Part shown: piece after piece, positions 6,130-12,861 of the stretch
How the letters are laid out: each line of letters starts with the position of its first letter
Numbering within the stretch: position 1 is the stretch's first letter
Source: Avidesulfovibrio sp964369685
GTDB lineage: Bacteria; Desulfobacterota; Desulfovibrionia; Desulfovibrionales; Desulfovibrionaceae
Reading direction: 5' to 3'
Assembly: GCA_964369685.1 (NCBI GenBank)
Contig: CAYJFB010000038.1
Location: 1 to 12,885, forward strand
DNA: 12,885 nt
Position numbers and translations under genes: made by a program
The notes under the pieces: model-generated
What the model was told of the DNA's origin: nothing
Database searches by the model: none
The model's input: the letters and a program-made list of their open reading frames with translations, nothing else

Positions 6130-6423
6130 ATGCAAAAACCACAAGAACAGGATTTTAAAAAAGTCCTCATGAAGCAAAAAGCCGATCTTGCAAACATAAA
6201 AAAAGTGTTGGACGAACAAACAGAAATGTTAAATAAATTGCAAGAAGAGTTCAAAAAATTGGGCATTGATCCGAGTCAATTGCCGTCTATAGACAAGTTG
6301 CCCATAGAATACCAAGAAGAATATGCTGTTTTTTCCAGAAAACTTAACGAAGTGACTGAGATTTTATACCCCCAACGGGTTAAACCAAAACCTACGGCTC
6401 GTCGCAAACGGAATATGATATAA
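6130..6423 (+). CDS. Small basic coiled-coil protein, unrecognised
   Basis: This 97-aa protein matches no family I recognise. Residues about 5-45 are strongly helical with heptad-like leucine/isoleucine spacing (VLMKQKADLANIKKVLDEQTEMLNKLQEEFKKL). A conserved-looking GIDPSQLPSIDKLP turn and a second short helix follow, and the end is highly basic (KPKPTARRKR). There is no signal peptide or membrane segment. The start at 6130 is chosen because AAGGAG lies six bases upstream; an in-frame ATG at 6106 lacks such a site. It is the first gene after the sigma-54-like promoter and directly precedes two T3SS chaperones. A T3SS accessory factor, chaperone or small regulator is possible, but no function can be given. 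Confidence 0.75.
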   Translation: MQKPQEQDFKKVLMKQKADLANIKKVLDEQTEMLNKLQEEFKKLGIDPSQLPSIDKLPIEYQEEYAVFSRKLNEVTEILYPQRVKPKPTARRKRNMI

Positions 6424-6504
6424 CAATGCGACATGTGTAACATCTGTTTATAAAAAAGCAAAAACACGGAATGAACCCATTGAGCAAGGAGAAATGTAAA
6501 GACA

Positions 6505-6993
6505 ATGGCTGAACAAACACATACCCAAGACTTAAACGAAGCCGAACAACAATTGTTGGATATGGTTTCTAAAGTGTTACAGGGTGAAAGCAGTTTAGGC
6601 ACAGAGTTGAATTTTTCCGATGAAGAAATAGACGCGATGTACCTTGTTGCGTATAACCTATATCAATCCAGAAAATACGCTGACGCATTGAAACTTTTTG
6701 GACTTTTGAGCACTCTTGTACCTTTGGAGTATCGCTTTTTATTTGGCGGCGCATCTTGCATGCAAATGCTTGGGGAATACTTAACGGCAAGCATGTATTT
6801 CCAATTGGCTTGCGGTCTTGAACAAGACAATCCGGCACCAATGTTGCATTCGGCAGAATGCTTTCTTGCATTAAAAGATAAAGACGGTGCCAAAATCGCC
6901 TTAGAAAACGTTCTTGAACGCGCAGGCGATAAAGCTGAATACCAAGCCTTTAAACAGCGTGCCGAGGTAATGCTTGGCAATTTAACAGCCTAA
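6505..6993 (+). CDS. T3SS translocator chaperone, SycD/LcrH type (first paralogue)
   Basis: This 162-aa protein is a class II T3SS chaperone, which binds hydrophobic translocator proteins in the cytoplasm before export. The three TPR-like repeats of SycD/LcrH/SicA/IpgC are visible: AMYLVAYNLYQSRKYADALKLFGLLSTL (about 37-64), RFLFGGASCMQMLGEYLTASMYFQLAC (about 70-96) and PMLHSAECFLALKDKDGAKIALENVL (about 105-130). The length matches the family. An AAGGAG site lies 13 bases before the ATG, a longer spacing than for its neighbours; a closer ATG at 6494 is followed at once by TAA and cannot be the start. A paralogue follows 39 bases downstream, as with bcrH1/bcrH2 in Bordetella. Likely clients are the SctE and SctB proteins encoded downstream. 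Confidence 0.92.
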   Translation: MAEQTHTQDLNEAEQQLLDMVSKVLQGESSLGTELNFSDEEIDAMYLVAYNLYQSRKYADALKLFGLLSTLVPLEYRFLFGGASCMQMLGEYLTASMYFQLACGLEQDNPAPMLHSAECFLALKDKDGAKIALENVLERAGDKAEYQAFKQRAEVMLGNLTA

Positions 6994-7032
6994 GTGACAA
7001 AGTGAATCTCAACATTGCCAAAGGAGTGCTTC

Positions 7033-7503
7033 ATGAGTGAATCACAACAAACACAACAAGATATGGAAGCGTTGATGCAAAAAACCTTTCGAGGTGAAAT
7101 CACGCTGGCCGACGAAATGAAGCTTGAAAAAAAAGACATGGATGCACTGTATGTCATTACAGAGATGCAATTGCAAGCCGGAAAATATGAAGACGCATTT
7201 AGGATGTTTAATGTGTTGTGCATGTTAAATCCTCAAGATCCTCGTTTTCTTTTTGGCGGCGCCATGGCTCGTCAAAAACTCGGGGACTACACAACAGCAA
7301 GTATTTATTATTATTTGGCAGCGGTGTTGGATTACGACAATCCCACGCCCATGTTACACCTGTCTGAATGCCTCATGGCACTGAAAGACAAAGAAATTGC
7401 TAAAAACATACTGCAACAAACCGTCGAACTCGCTGAAAAAAGCGCAGAATACGCAACCATAAGCCAACGCGCCAAAACGATTCTTGAAAACCTCGAAGCA
7501 TAA
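7033..7503 (+). CDS. T3SS translocator chaperone, SycD/LcrH type (second paralogue)
   Basis: This 156-aa protein has the same SycD-like TPR layout as the preceding gene: ALYVITEMQLQAGKYEDAFRMFNVLCML (about 36-63), RFLFGGAMARQKLGDYTTASIYYYLAAVL (about 69-97) and PMLHLSECLMALKDKEIAKNILQQTV (about 104-129). The blocks RFLFGGA, NP-PMLH and ALKDK are shared with the first chaperone, so the pair arose by tandem duplication and has since diverged. AAGGAG lies six bases before the ATG at 7033, which is preferred over the upstream in-frame ATG at 7015. The two copies may serve different translocators, or one translocator and the 540-aa protein. The gene ends nine bases before the assembly gap. Confidence 0.92.
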   Translation: MSESQQTQQDMEALMQKTFRGEITLADEMKLEKKDMDALYVITEMQLQAGKYEDAFRMFNVLCMLNPQDPRFLFGGAMARQKLGDYTTASIYYYLAAVLDYDNPTPMLHLSECLMALKDKEIAKNILQQTVELAEKSAEYATISQRAKTILENLEA

Positions 7504-7512
7504 CATTTTTTT

Positions 7513-7612
7513 NNNNNNNNNNNNNNNNNNNNNNNNNNNNNNNNNNNNNNNNNNNNNNNNNNNNNNNNNNNNNNNNNNNNNNNNNNNNNNNNNNNNNNNN
7601 NNNNNNNNNNNN
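7513..7612. other. Assembly gap (100 N)
   Basis: Exactly 100 undetermined bases, the usual placeholder for a scaffold gap of unknown length, follow a T-run. The real distance between the second SycD-like gene and the CesT-like gene is unknown, and genes may be missing here. Confidence 0.98.
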
Positions 7613-7641
7613 ATTTATGCCAACTTTTTTGGAGATATTCT

Positions 7642-8100
7642 ATGCAACCTTTTGAATCATTATTAGCTCAATTTGCTGTTTTATTAGAAATTGACGCATT
7701 GCCTCTTGATGAAAACAACCATGCTGAAGTTGTCTTTGATGAGGTGCTGGTTTCATTCAGATATGATGAAAAACTTGATTTAGTGTATATATTCTCGCCG
7801 CTTGCGACATTAAAAGACCTGACCTTGGAGCACGTACTGCCAATCCTTGAAAGCAATGCGTTTTATGAAGGAACAGCAGGGTTTACGTTAGGTTTGCAGG
7901 ATTCATTGGTCATCTTACAAGCGGCGTTGCCGTTTAACAACCTTGATGTTCAAGTTCTTTTTAAAATTGTGGAACGGTTTATGCAAGTCCATGACTATTG
8001 GTTGGGGCGTTTGGTGGACGATGAGACGTCATCAGAGTCGGCAGTCATAACAGAAAAACAAGACTCTGATTTCACAATAAACCCTGCTTCTATGGTTTAA
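7642..8100 (+). CDS. T3SS effector chaperone, CesT/SycE (class I) type
   Basis: This 152-aa acidic protein fits the class I T3SS chaperone fold (CesT/SycE/SicP), dimers that keep an effector's N-terminus partly unfolded for export. Visible are the opening helix FESLLAQFAVLLEI, the strand LPLDENNHAEVVFDEVLVSFRYDE, the LDLVYIFSPLATL strand, LEHVLPILESNAFY, the LGLQDSLVILQAALPF strand and a last helix VLFKIVERFMQVHDYWLGRL. These follow the order expected for the family. Residues after about 128 form an acidic, probably flexible tail. GGAG lies seven bases before the ATG. The 155-aa gene just downstream is the obvious client candidate, since class I chaperones are often encoded beside their effector. 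Family membership rests on pattern, as these proteins diverge strongly. Confidence 0.8.
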   Translation: MQPFESLLAQFAVLLEIDALPLDENNHAEVVFDEVLVSFRYDEKLDLVYIFSPLATLKDLTLEHVLPILESNAFYEGTAGFTLGLQDSLVILQAALPFNNLDVQVLFKIVERFMQVHDYWLGRLVDDETSSESAVITEKQDSDFTINPASMV

Positions 8101-8152
8101 CGGTATTTCTGAATACACAATGTGGTTATGACTATCGGAAGCATTGTTTATA

Positions 8153-8198
8153 GCACTGCCTCGCAGGACACGAACAACAGATCCTGATGAGGCAGTGC
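8153..8198 (+). promoter_or_regulatory. Strong leader hairpin before the candidate effector gene
   Basis: GCACTGCCTC (8153-8162) pairs perfectly with GAGGCAGTGC (8189-8198). After a small bulge, CAGGA (8164-8168) pairs with TCCTG (8182-8186), leaving a 13-base loop. The stem has 15 pairs. There is no T-run afterwards, so it is not a standard terminator. It lies about 90 bases before the ATG at 8288 and may be an mRNA stabiliser, processing site or regulatory leader. Confidence 0.5.
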
Positions 8199-8287
8199 CT
8201 CTCCACCAAAAAGTATTTTCGATGGATTTTAATATTTTTTCAACATGCGCAGTATGCAAACAATACTCTGGAAGAGAGGTCATAACC

Positions 8288-8755
8288 ATGTCTACTTTTA
8301 CAATAAATACGACATACGCATCATTGACGGCAGCGAAGTTTTACAGTCTTGCAAAAGCTTCCGGCGGTAATATCTCATTCACAACCGAACAAAACGGCAA
8401 TAACCCTACGCTCTATTCTTTGCAGGGTAAAAAATCGTCAAAAATTTTCAGTATGTTTCAAAATGCAGAAAAAAATATACAAAGAAAAGAAGCCAATCGC
8501 AATGCAACACAACTCTACCTTGAAACGATAGGGCGGCAATTTGGAACAAGTACAAAATTGCTCATTGCCGATGACTTGAAGCATCGTTTAGAGAGCGGCA
8601 AGCCCCTCAGTGCAAGAGTTGTCAAAGAAATAAGCAAAAAGATTCTCGAATTACAAGGCTTTACAGTAGAAAAAACAAAGAAATCACAGTTTGAACGAAC
8701 GCAGAATGCACCACAACCAACAAATGTTCAACTGGGCGACCATGATCGGTTATAA
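8288..8755 (+). CDS. Small candidate T3SS effector, function unknown
   Basis: This 155-aa protein matches no family I can name with confidence. The N-terminus (MSTFTINTTYASLTAAKFYSLA) is rich in Ser/Thr and poor in charge, as in many T3SS export signals, and there is no Sec signal. A helical, basic middle (about 48-120) includes 'LESGKPLSARVVKEISKKIL'; I associate a similar GKPL-(T/S)-AR motif with large putative effectors, but only from memory. The C-terminus (about 128-155) is polar and probably disordered. The start at 8288 is chosen from the AGAGGT site seven bases upstream; a longer in-frame TTG start at 8144 would translate through the leader hairpin and looks less likely. It sits directly after the CesT-type chaperone, supporting a chaperone-substrate pair. 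Confidence 0.65.
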   Translation: MSTFTINTTYASLTAAKFYSLAKASGGNISFTTEQNGNNPTLYSLQGKKSSKIFSMFQNAEKNIQRKEANRNATQLYLETIGRQFGTSTKLLIADDLKHRLESGKPLSARVVKEISKKILELQGFTVEKTKKSQFERTQNAPQPTNVQLGDHDRL

Positions 8756-8821
8756 GAACAATCACACCCAACACTGTAAACGTCTTTAGTTCATAGTATT
8801 TTTCTTCATTACAAATTTTAT

Positions 8822-8844
8822 GGGGCATCTCTATTCTCTGCCCC
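8822..8844 (+). promoter_or_regulatory. Small GC-rich hairpin in the sctE leader
   Basis: GGGGCA (8822-8827) pairs with TGCCCC (8839-8844) around 11 bases and is followed by only three T residues. It ends 16 bases before the AGGAG of sctE (8861-8865). It could be a weak terminator/attenuator or a leader element for sctE. The rest of the 8756-8872 spacer shows no clear promoter. Confidence 0.35.
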
Positions 8845-8872
8845 TTTGAATCAACATATAAGGAGCATCATC

Positions 8873-9973
8873 ATGTCCGTAGGCACTGTATCAACATTAG
8901 GCACAGGCAATACACTCAATACAATAGACACATCTGGTGCAGACGAAGCACAAGGTACACAAGGCTCACAAGGCTCACAAGGCGCACAAGGTACACAAGG
9001 CTCAAAAGACGATATGGACGGTGTCATTGTGTCGCAAGGTGGCACAGGAACGACGCCCCAGTTGAACTTGCCCAAAGGCCTTAACGCCACAGCAATGATG
9101 ATCGCGCTGACGGCACTCAACGGCAAAATCGCATCAGAAGGCGTCAAGCTGGCTGAAACAAGCATGGAAGGCGCGCGTAAAGACATCAAACTCAACGCCG
9201 CCAAAAGAGCAGAACAACTTGAAAAATACCTTGAAAACATGGATAACGCCAACCAAGGAAAAACAGCCGGCCTTTTTGGTACCATAGGTCTTTTTTTCAA
9301 AGCGCTTTTTACAGATTCTTACAGCCTCTCAGACTGGGCCGAAACGGCGAAAAACAGTATTGGTAAAATCTTTTCAGATCTTGCGGCCCTTGCAGGTGCT
9401 GTGGCTATGGTTGTTCTTGGTGCGTTGGCAACGGGTGTCACGTTTGGTGCGGGAACACCTGTATTGGTCGGTGCTTGCATTGGTGCTTCGTTGATTGTTG
9501 CCGGTTTGGTTGTTGGGGATCCTGCAGTGGTTGATGCCATTGTTGAAGCGTGTCCCGATGACAACAAAATGGCCGCAACGATCGGACTTATGATTACAGG
9601 CATTGTCTTATCTATTGCGGGATCTATTTTGGGTGCCGTAGCCACGGGTGGTTCGTCTGTTGCGAATGCTGTCGGTTCTACAATGAGGGCCGTCGGCATG
9701 CTTGTTGATATCGGTAGTGCCGTAATCAATGCCGGCGTTGCGATAGATTCCACGGTCAAAGGTCATCAGCGCGCAGAATTTCAAACCGAGGCAACCATAT
9801 CACAAGCTGAAATGGATAAACACGACGCCATCTTTACGCAACTCCAAAGTATTTTGGATCGTTCCAATGCCGATATTAAGATGTTTTTTGATGCTTTGTC
9901 GAATTATATGCAAAGCACTCGCGATCTGCTGGCCACAGCGGCAGAGTCTCAACAACGTGCCGCCAGTGTATAA
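8873..9973 (+). CDS. sctE: T3SS major translocator SctE (YopB/IpaB/SipB-like)
   Basis: This 366-aa protein fits the hydrophobic translocator that, with SctB, forms the pore in the host membrane. After a Ser/Thr/Gly-rich N-terminus comes an amphipathic helical part (about 68-125). Two hydrophobic regions follow, about 171-215 (AGAVAMVVLGALATGVTF ... LIVAGLVVG) and about 232-260 (AATIGLMITGIVLSIAGSILGAVA), then a helical C-terminus with heptads. Two hydrophobic regions flanked by helices are the SctE signature. Residues 26-43 are six perfect (A/T/S)-Q-G triplets from a 9-bp tandem repeat. The start at 8873 has AGGAG seven bases upstream. Its stop codon overlaps the next gene's ribosome site. 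Likely chaperones are the SycD-like proteins upstream. YopB-type membership is judged from layout rather than strong sequence identity. Confidence 0.82.
   Translation: MSVGTVSTLGTGNTLNTIDTSGADEAQGTQGSQGSQGAQGTQGSKDDMDGVIVSQGGTGTTPQLNLPKGLNATAMMIALTALNGKIASEGVKLAETSMEGARKDIKLNAAKRAEQLEKYLENMDNANQGKTAGLFGTIGLFFKALFTDSYSLSDWAETAKNSIGKIFSDLAALAGAVAMVVLGALATGVTFGAGTPVLVGACIGASLIVAGLVVGDPAVVDAIVEACPDDNKMAATIGLMITGIVLSIAGSILGAVATGGSSVANAVGSTMRAVGMLVDIGSAVINAGVAIDSTVKGHQRAEFQTEATISQAEMDKHDAIFTQLQSILDRSNADIKMFFDALSNYMQSTRDLLATAAESQQRAASV
8948..9001 (+). repeat. In-frame 9-bp tandem repeat in sctE
   Basis: Six consecutive 9-bp units of the form NCACAAGGY occupy 8948-9001, in frame with the gene, and encode (Ala/Thr/Ser)-Gln-Gly triplets. 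The array ends when the next unit becomes TCAAAAGAC. Only the first base and last base of the unit vary. Such arrays can change copy number by slippage without a frameshift. Confidence 0.9.
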
Positions 9974-9984
9974 GGAGAAATATC

Positions 9985-11607
9985 ATGGGTATAGAATCTT
10001 TTTCCCAGACGAGCCATACATATCCTACGAGTTCTACCTATACGAGTGCACAGATTGACAGTGCCTCAATCTCATCTGCACCGACAGCAAAAAGCAGCAC
10101 CTCCGCGTCTGATTTACAAGGCATTTCTCTTATTGACGGCAGGGTGACAGCCACAGATGCGGAGCTGTTAGAAGCTTTGAATACCTTACAAGGAAAATCA
10201 ACCAATTTTGCTAACGTACTCAGTCAAGCCCGTGCAAGCGAGCGCCTCAAAGAGATCATCCCTTCTGATCTCAACTATACCGTATCCGAATTAAACCGCG
10301 CCGTGCGCAATGATCTCGGCGGTCCTATAGGCGTTTTTTTTGAAACCATGGCAGACATGCTGGATGAACTTTCAGGCCACAAACCCATTCGACTTCCTCT
10401 TTTGAAAACCGCAAGCAACGCCACCGCCACAATCATGGATCTCTTAGACAAGTCCACGACGCAAGACTTAACGGGCGCTGAGCAAAGCGAGCTGAATAGC
10501 GCCTTGAAAGAGTTGCGTACGGCAACCGAAAATGCAGGAATAGCGCTGGAAACGCTTAAACAAGAGATCTCAACGTTAAAAAATACAACAATACCAAATC
10601 TCGAAAAAGAAGTAGACAAACGCGAAGACGCATTAAAAGATGCAAAAGCAGAAGAGAAAGAGGCTCTGGAAGATCTCCAAAATACATCAAAAGATTCAAA
10701 AAAATATGACAAAGTCAAAGAAGCCTATGATGAGGCTGTAAGTAATCGTCAAGCCGCTGAGAGTGCATTGAACAGGGCAGAGGATGCGGTTGATGCCGCA
10801 AAAACCGACTTGAAGAACAAAGAAGCGCTGGAAGATGACTATGAAGAGGTCAATGGTGTCCTCAAGATGCTCAGCGAGCTTGTTTCTATGGCACAAATTG
10901 CGGTCACAACCAGTGATGACGTGACAACGCTGTTCAACAAAATCTTTTTCCAGTTTCCTATTTTTATTCATATTCCGGACGCCACAACGATCTGTCAAAA
11001 TCTGACGAATGATGCCTTGTTTGACCTGAGCAATCTGTTGCTTGCACAAGTGGCGTTGGAACTGGCAAAAAAACTTGAAGCGGCGGAGGAAGCCTTCGCC
11101 AAAGCTCAGGAAGAACAAGAACAGCGCACAAAACTCAGCAAAAGTGACGACCAACTCAAAGCCGAAGCCCAAGGTGTCGCACAAACAGACAATAATGTTG
11201 GCGTGCCAACGACCGACAACACCACACCTATTCCGAGTGCCAACAATGTTGATGCTGGTGACACGTTGTCGGCGATACGAGAAACCCTGCTTGTTTTTGC
11301 AAAGCAGATCCTTCCTCAAGAAGATTTGCAAAAAATACAAGAAGATCCAAAAATGCTTTCAACATTATTGTTGGAAAAACTTGGCGCACAAGACTTTTCA
11401 CCCGATAAAACAAAAAGTTTGACTGAAAGCCTTGGGGTTGACCCGATCTTTCTCTCACAAGAAATTCAAAAAGATCTCAGTGCAAAATCGCTTTCTCTCG
11501 ACGAATTGCACACGCTCTTCAACGATACGGTTGCAACACGAGAGGATGTGTCAGACAAGATTGCTTTACAAAAACAAGTGGCCTCCATCCCGCGTGACGC
11601 CGTATAA
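9985..11607 (+). CDS. Large coiled-coil protein, candidate T3SS substrate
   Basis: This 540-aa protein belongs to no family I recognise. The first 45 residues are almost only Ser, Thr, Ala and Tyr with few charges, like a T3SS export signal, and no Sec signal is present. A long, highly charged coiled coil runs from about 173 to 292 (repeated Lys/Glu/Ala heptads). A hydrophobic patch with KIFFQFPIFIHIP follows (about 320-332), then another amphipathic helix (about 347-380), a Gln/Asn/Thr-rich linker (about 380-430) and a helical C-terminal domain. AAGGAG (9972-9977) overlaps the stop of sctE (9971-9973), so translation is probably coupled. Lying between sctE and sctB, it could be a third translocon protein, a needle-tip protein with an unusual size, or an effector. 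Tip proteins are usually shorter (about 300-350 aa). Confidence 0.75.
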   Translation: MGIESFSQTSHTYPTSSTYTSAQIDSASISSAPTAKSSTSASDLQGISLIDGRVTATDAELLEALNTLQGKSTNFANVLSQARASERLKEIIPSDLNYTVSELNRAVRNDLGGPIGVFFETMADMLDELSGHKPIRLPLLKTASNATATIMDLLDKSTTQDLTGAEQSELNSALKELRTATENAGIALETLKQEISTLKNTTIPNLEKEVDKREDALKDAKAEEKEALEDLQNTSKDSKKYDKVKEAYDEAVSNRQAAESALNRAEDAVDAAKTDLKNKEALEDDYEEVNGVLKMLSELVSMAQIAVTTSDDVTTLFNKIFFQFPIFIHIPDATTICQNLTNDALFDLSNLLLAQVALELAKKLEAAEEAFAKAQEEQEQRTKLSKSDDQLKAEAQGVAQTDNNVGVPTTDNTTPIPSANNVDAGDTLSAIRETLLVFAKQILPQEDLQKIQEDPKMLSTLLLEKLGAQDFSPDKTKSLTESLGVDPIFLSQEIQKDLSAKSLSLDELHTLFNDTVATREDVSDKIALQKQVASIPRDAV

Positions 11608-11642
11608 AAAACATGGTTGCATGGACGTGTCAGATTTTTATT

Positions 11643-11660
11643 TTGGCACGTTTTATGCTA
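11643..11660 (+). promoter_or_regulatory. Strong sigma-54 promoter match upstream of sctB
   Basis: TTGGCACG (11643-11650) is a perfect -24 element and ATGCTA (11655-11660) matches the -12 TTGCTA with one change. GG (11645-11646) and GC (11657-11658) are exactly 10 bases apart. A start near 11670 would leave a leader of about 75 bases before the sctB ATG. The site is in the only sizeable spacer (137 bp) between the 540-aa gene and sctB, so sctB likely has its own start point. Confidence 0.7.
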
Positions 11661-11744
11661 AGGTAAATATAACGTAAAGGAAACTGCCAACACGATTTGG
11701 CAACATAACATACAAAGCATCATCTATTATGCAGGAGTCATATC

Positions 11745-12824
11745 ATGTCTATAAATATTTCCGGAACCACACCGACAACACCGACCGCCCCCACAGGACC
11801 GACAACCCCTTTTAGTGGCGGTAAAGTGCGTAGCAATGACGATGATGTGGCAGGCGCCGCAGAGATTGCAGCCTATGTGAAGAGCGTATTGCCTGAAGGT
11901 TTTTTTGATAACAAGGCAGACATGCGTAATGTCATGGCCGCGTTTGAAGCGCTCATCATTCTGATGAGCCAAATGGGCAAGGAAGTGCTCAAAGGGCAAC
12001 GCGAATCCGAAGTCGGTGCAATGATGAGTAAAATAAGTACATTACTCTCAGCCGCCGACACAAAAATGGAAGCCGCAGACACCATGATGGCCATGGCTAT
12101 TGTATCAGTGATTGTCGGATCGATTTCTGCCGGCGTCAGCTTGGCCGGCGCAGGAATTCAAGCTGCTGGCGCATTCAAGGGCGTGAAAGCGGCCAATGAG
12201 GCTGCAGGAGAATTTGACGCATTGACGCAAAAAAGCACTACGATAACCGATGCCGCACAAGACGGCGCACAATCCGTAGCCAAGAAAACGCCTCCAAAAT
12301 TGGATCTTAGCCTGGATGATGCGGGAGAAGCAACCCAAGGCGTACAATCGGCCTCTAAAACAACAAAAACAGCCGTTGAAGGCACGCAAGATGCCGCGAC
12401 AACAGCAGGCACACAAGCAACAAAAGGCACGAAAAGCGCAAGCGAGACACCCGAAGAAACGCTTGCTGCAGGCGAAGAAGCCGCAAAAGCGGTGAAAAGG
12501 GGTTTGATGAAAGAGCGAAATGAAGCAATGGGTTCAGCGTTTCAGCAGGCTTCGACCAAGCTCCACAGCATAGGAACCATCCTTGAAAATATTGGCCGCC
12601 TTACCCAAAACGGCGCACAGTTTGCAGGAACCTATGGGCAAGCAGAAAATCAACGAGCACAAGCAGCAGGTGATGTTCTGGCCGCAGAAGCCGAAACACA
12701 CGGCATGGATGCGCAAAAAGCACAACAGTTGCAAGCAGACATGGCAACCTTACTTGCTAAAATGATGGAATTATTAGTAACATTCTATAGCAGCCAAGAC
12801 AAAATTTCCAGCAGCTCAGCATAG
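11745..12824 (+). CDS. sctB: T3SS minor translocator SctB (YopD/IpaC/SipC-like)
   Basis: This 359-aa protein fits the second pore-forming translocator, exported with SctE. A Thr/Pro-rich N-terminus (TTPTTPTAPTGPTTP) is followed by a helical segment (about 40-110) with FEALIILMSQMGKEVLKGQRESEVGAMMSKI. One hydrophobic region follows at about 114-143 (MAMAIVSVIVGSISAGVSLAGAGIQAAGAF). A single hydrophobic region plus a helical C-terminus (about 265-350, ending LLAKMMELLVTFYSSQDKISSSS) is the SctB layout. Residues about 160-255 are a low-complexity insert rich in Ala, Thr, Lys, Gly and Gln. AGGAG lies seven bases before the ATG, and a sigma-54-type promoter about 85 bases upstream. One of the SycD-like proteins is the probable chaperone. 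The assignment rests on architecture and position. Confidence 0.8.
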   Translation: MSINISGTTPTTPTAPTGPTTPFSGGKVRSNDDDVAGAAEIAAYVKSVLPEGFFDNKADMRNVMAAFEALIILMSQMGKEVLKGQRESEVGAMMSKISTLLSAADTKMEAADTMMAMAIVSVIVGSISAGVSLAGAGIQAAGAFKGVKAANEAAGEFDALTQKSTTITDAAQDGAQSVAKKTPPKLDLSLDDAGEATQGVQSASKTTKTAVEGTQDAATTAGTQATKGTKSASETPEETLAAGEEAAKAVKRGLMKERNEAMGSAFQQASTKLHSIGTILENIGRLTQNGAQFAGTYGQAENQRAQAAGDVLAAEAETHGMDAQKAQQLQADMATLLAKMMELLVTFYSSQDKISSSSA

Positions 12825-12834
12825 TTTTTAGACA

Positions 12835-12861
12835 TTCTTTCAACGTGTTTATCTGAAAGAA
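12835..12861 (+). promoter_or_regulatory. Inverted repeat after sctB
   Basis: TTCTTTCA (12835-12842) and TGAAAGAA (12854-12861) form a perfect 8-bp inverted repeat around 11 bases. No T-run follows, so it is either a weak terminator without a U-tract or an operator for the next gene beyond the window edge. Confidence 0.35.

Noticed and set aside
6494..6499. ATG followed at once by TAA just after AAGGAG, upstream of the first SycD-like gene; a possible start-stop regulatory element
   Set aside because: The ATG is only two bases from the Shine-Dalgarno sequence, too close for efficient initiation, so it is most likely chance.
9319..9759. Long minus-strand frame opposite sctE (and similar ones opposite sctB, the 540-aa gene and the phosphatase gene)
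   Set aside because: They are antisense to well-supported genes, have repetitive Ala/Pro/Thr/Ser composition expected from the opposite strand, and lack ribosome sites.
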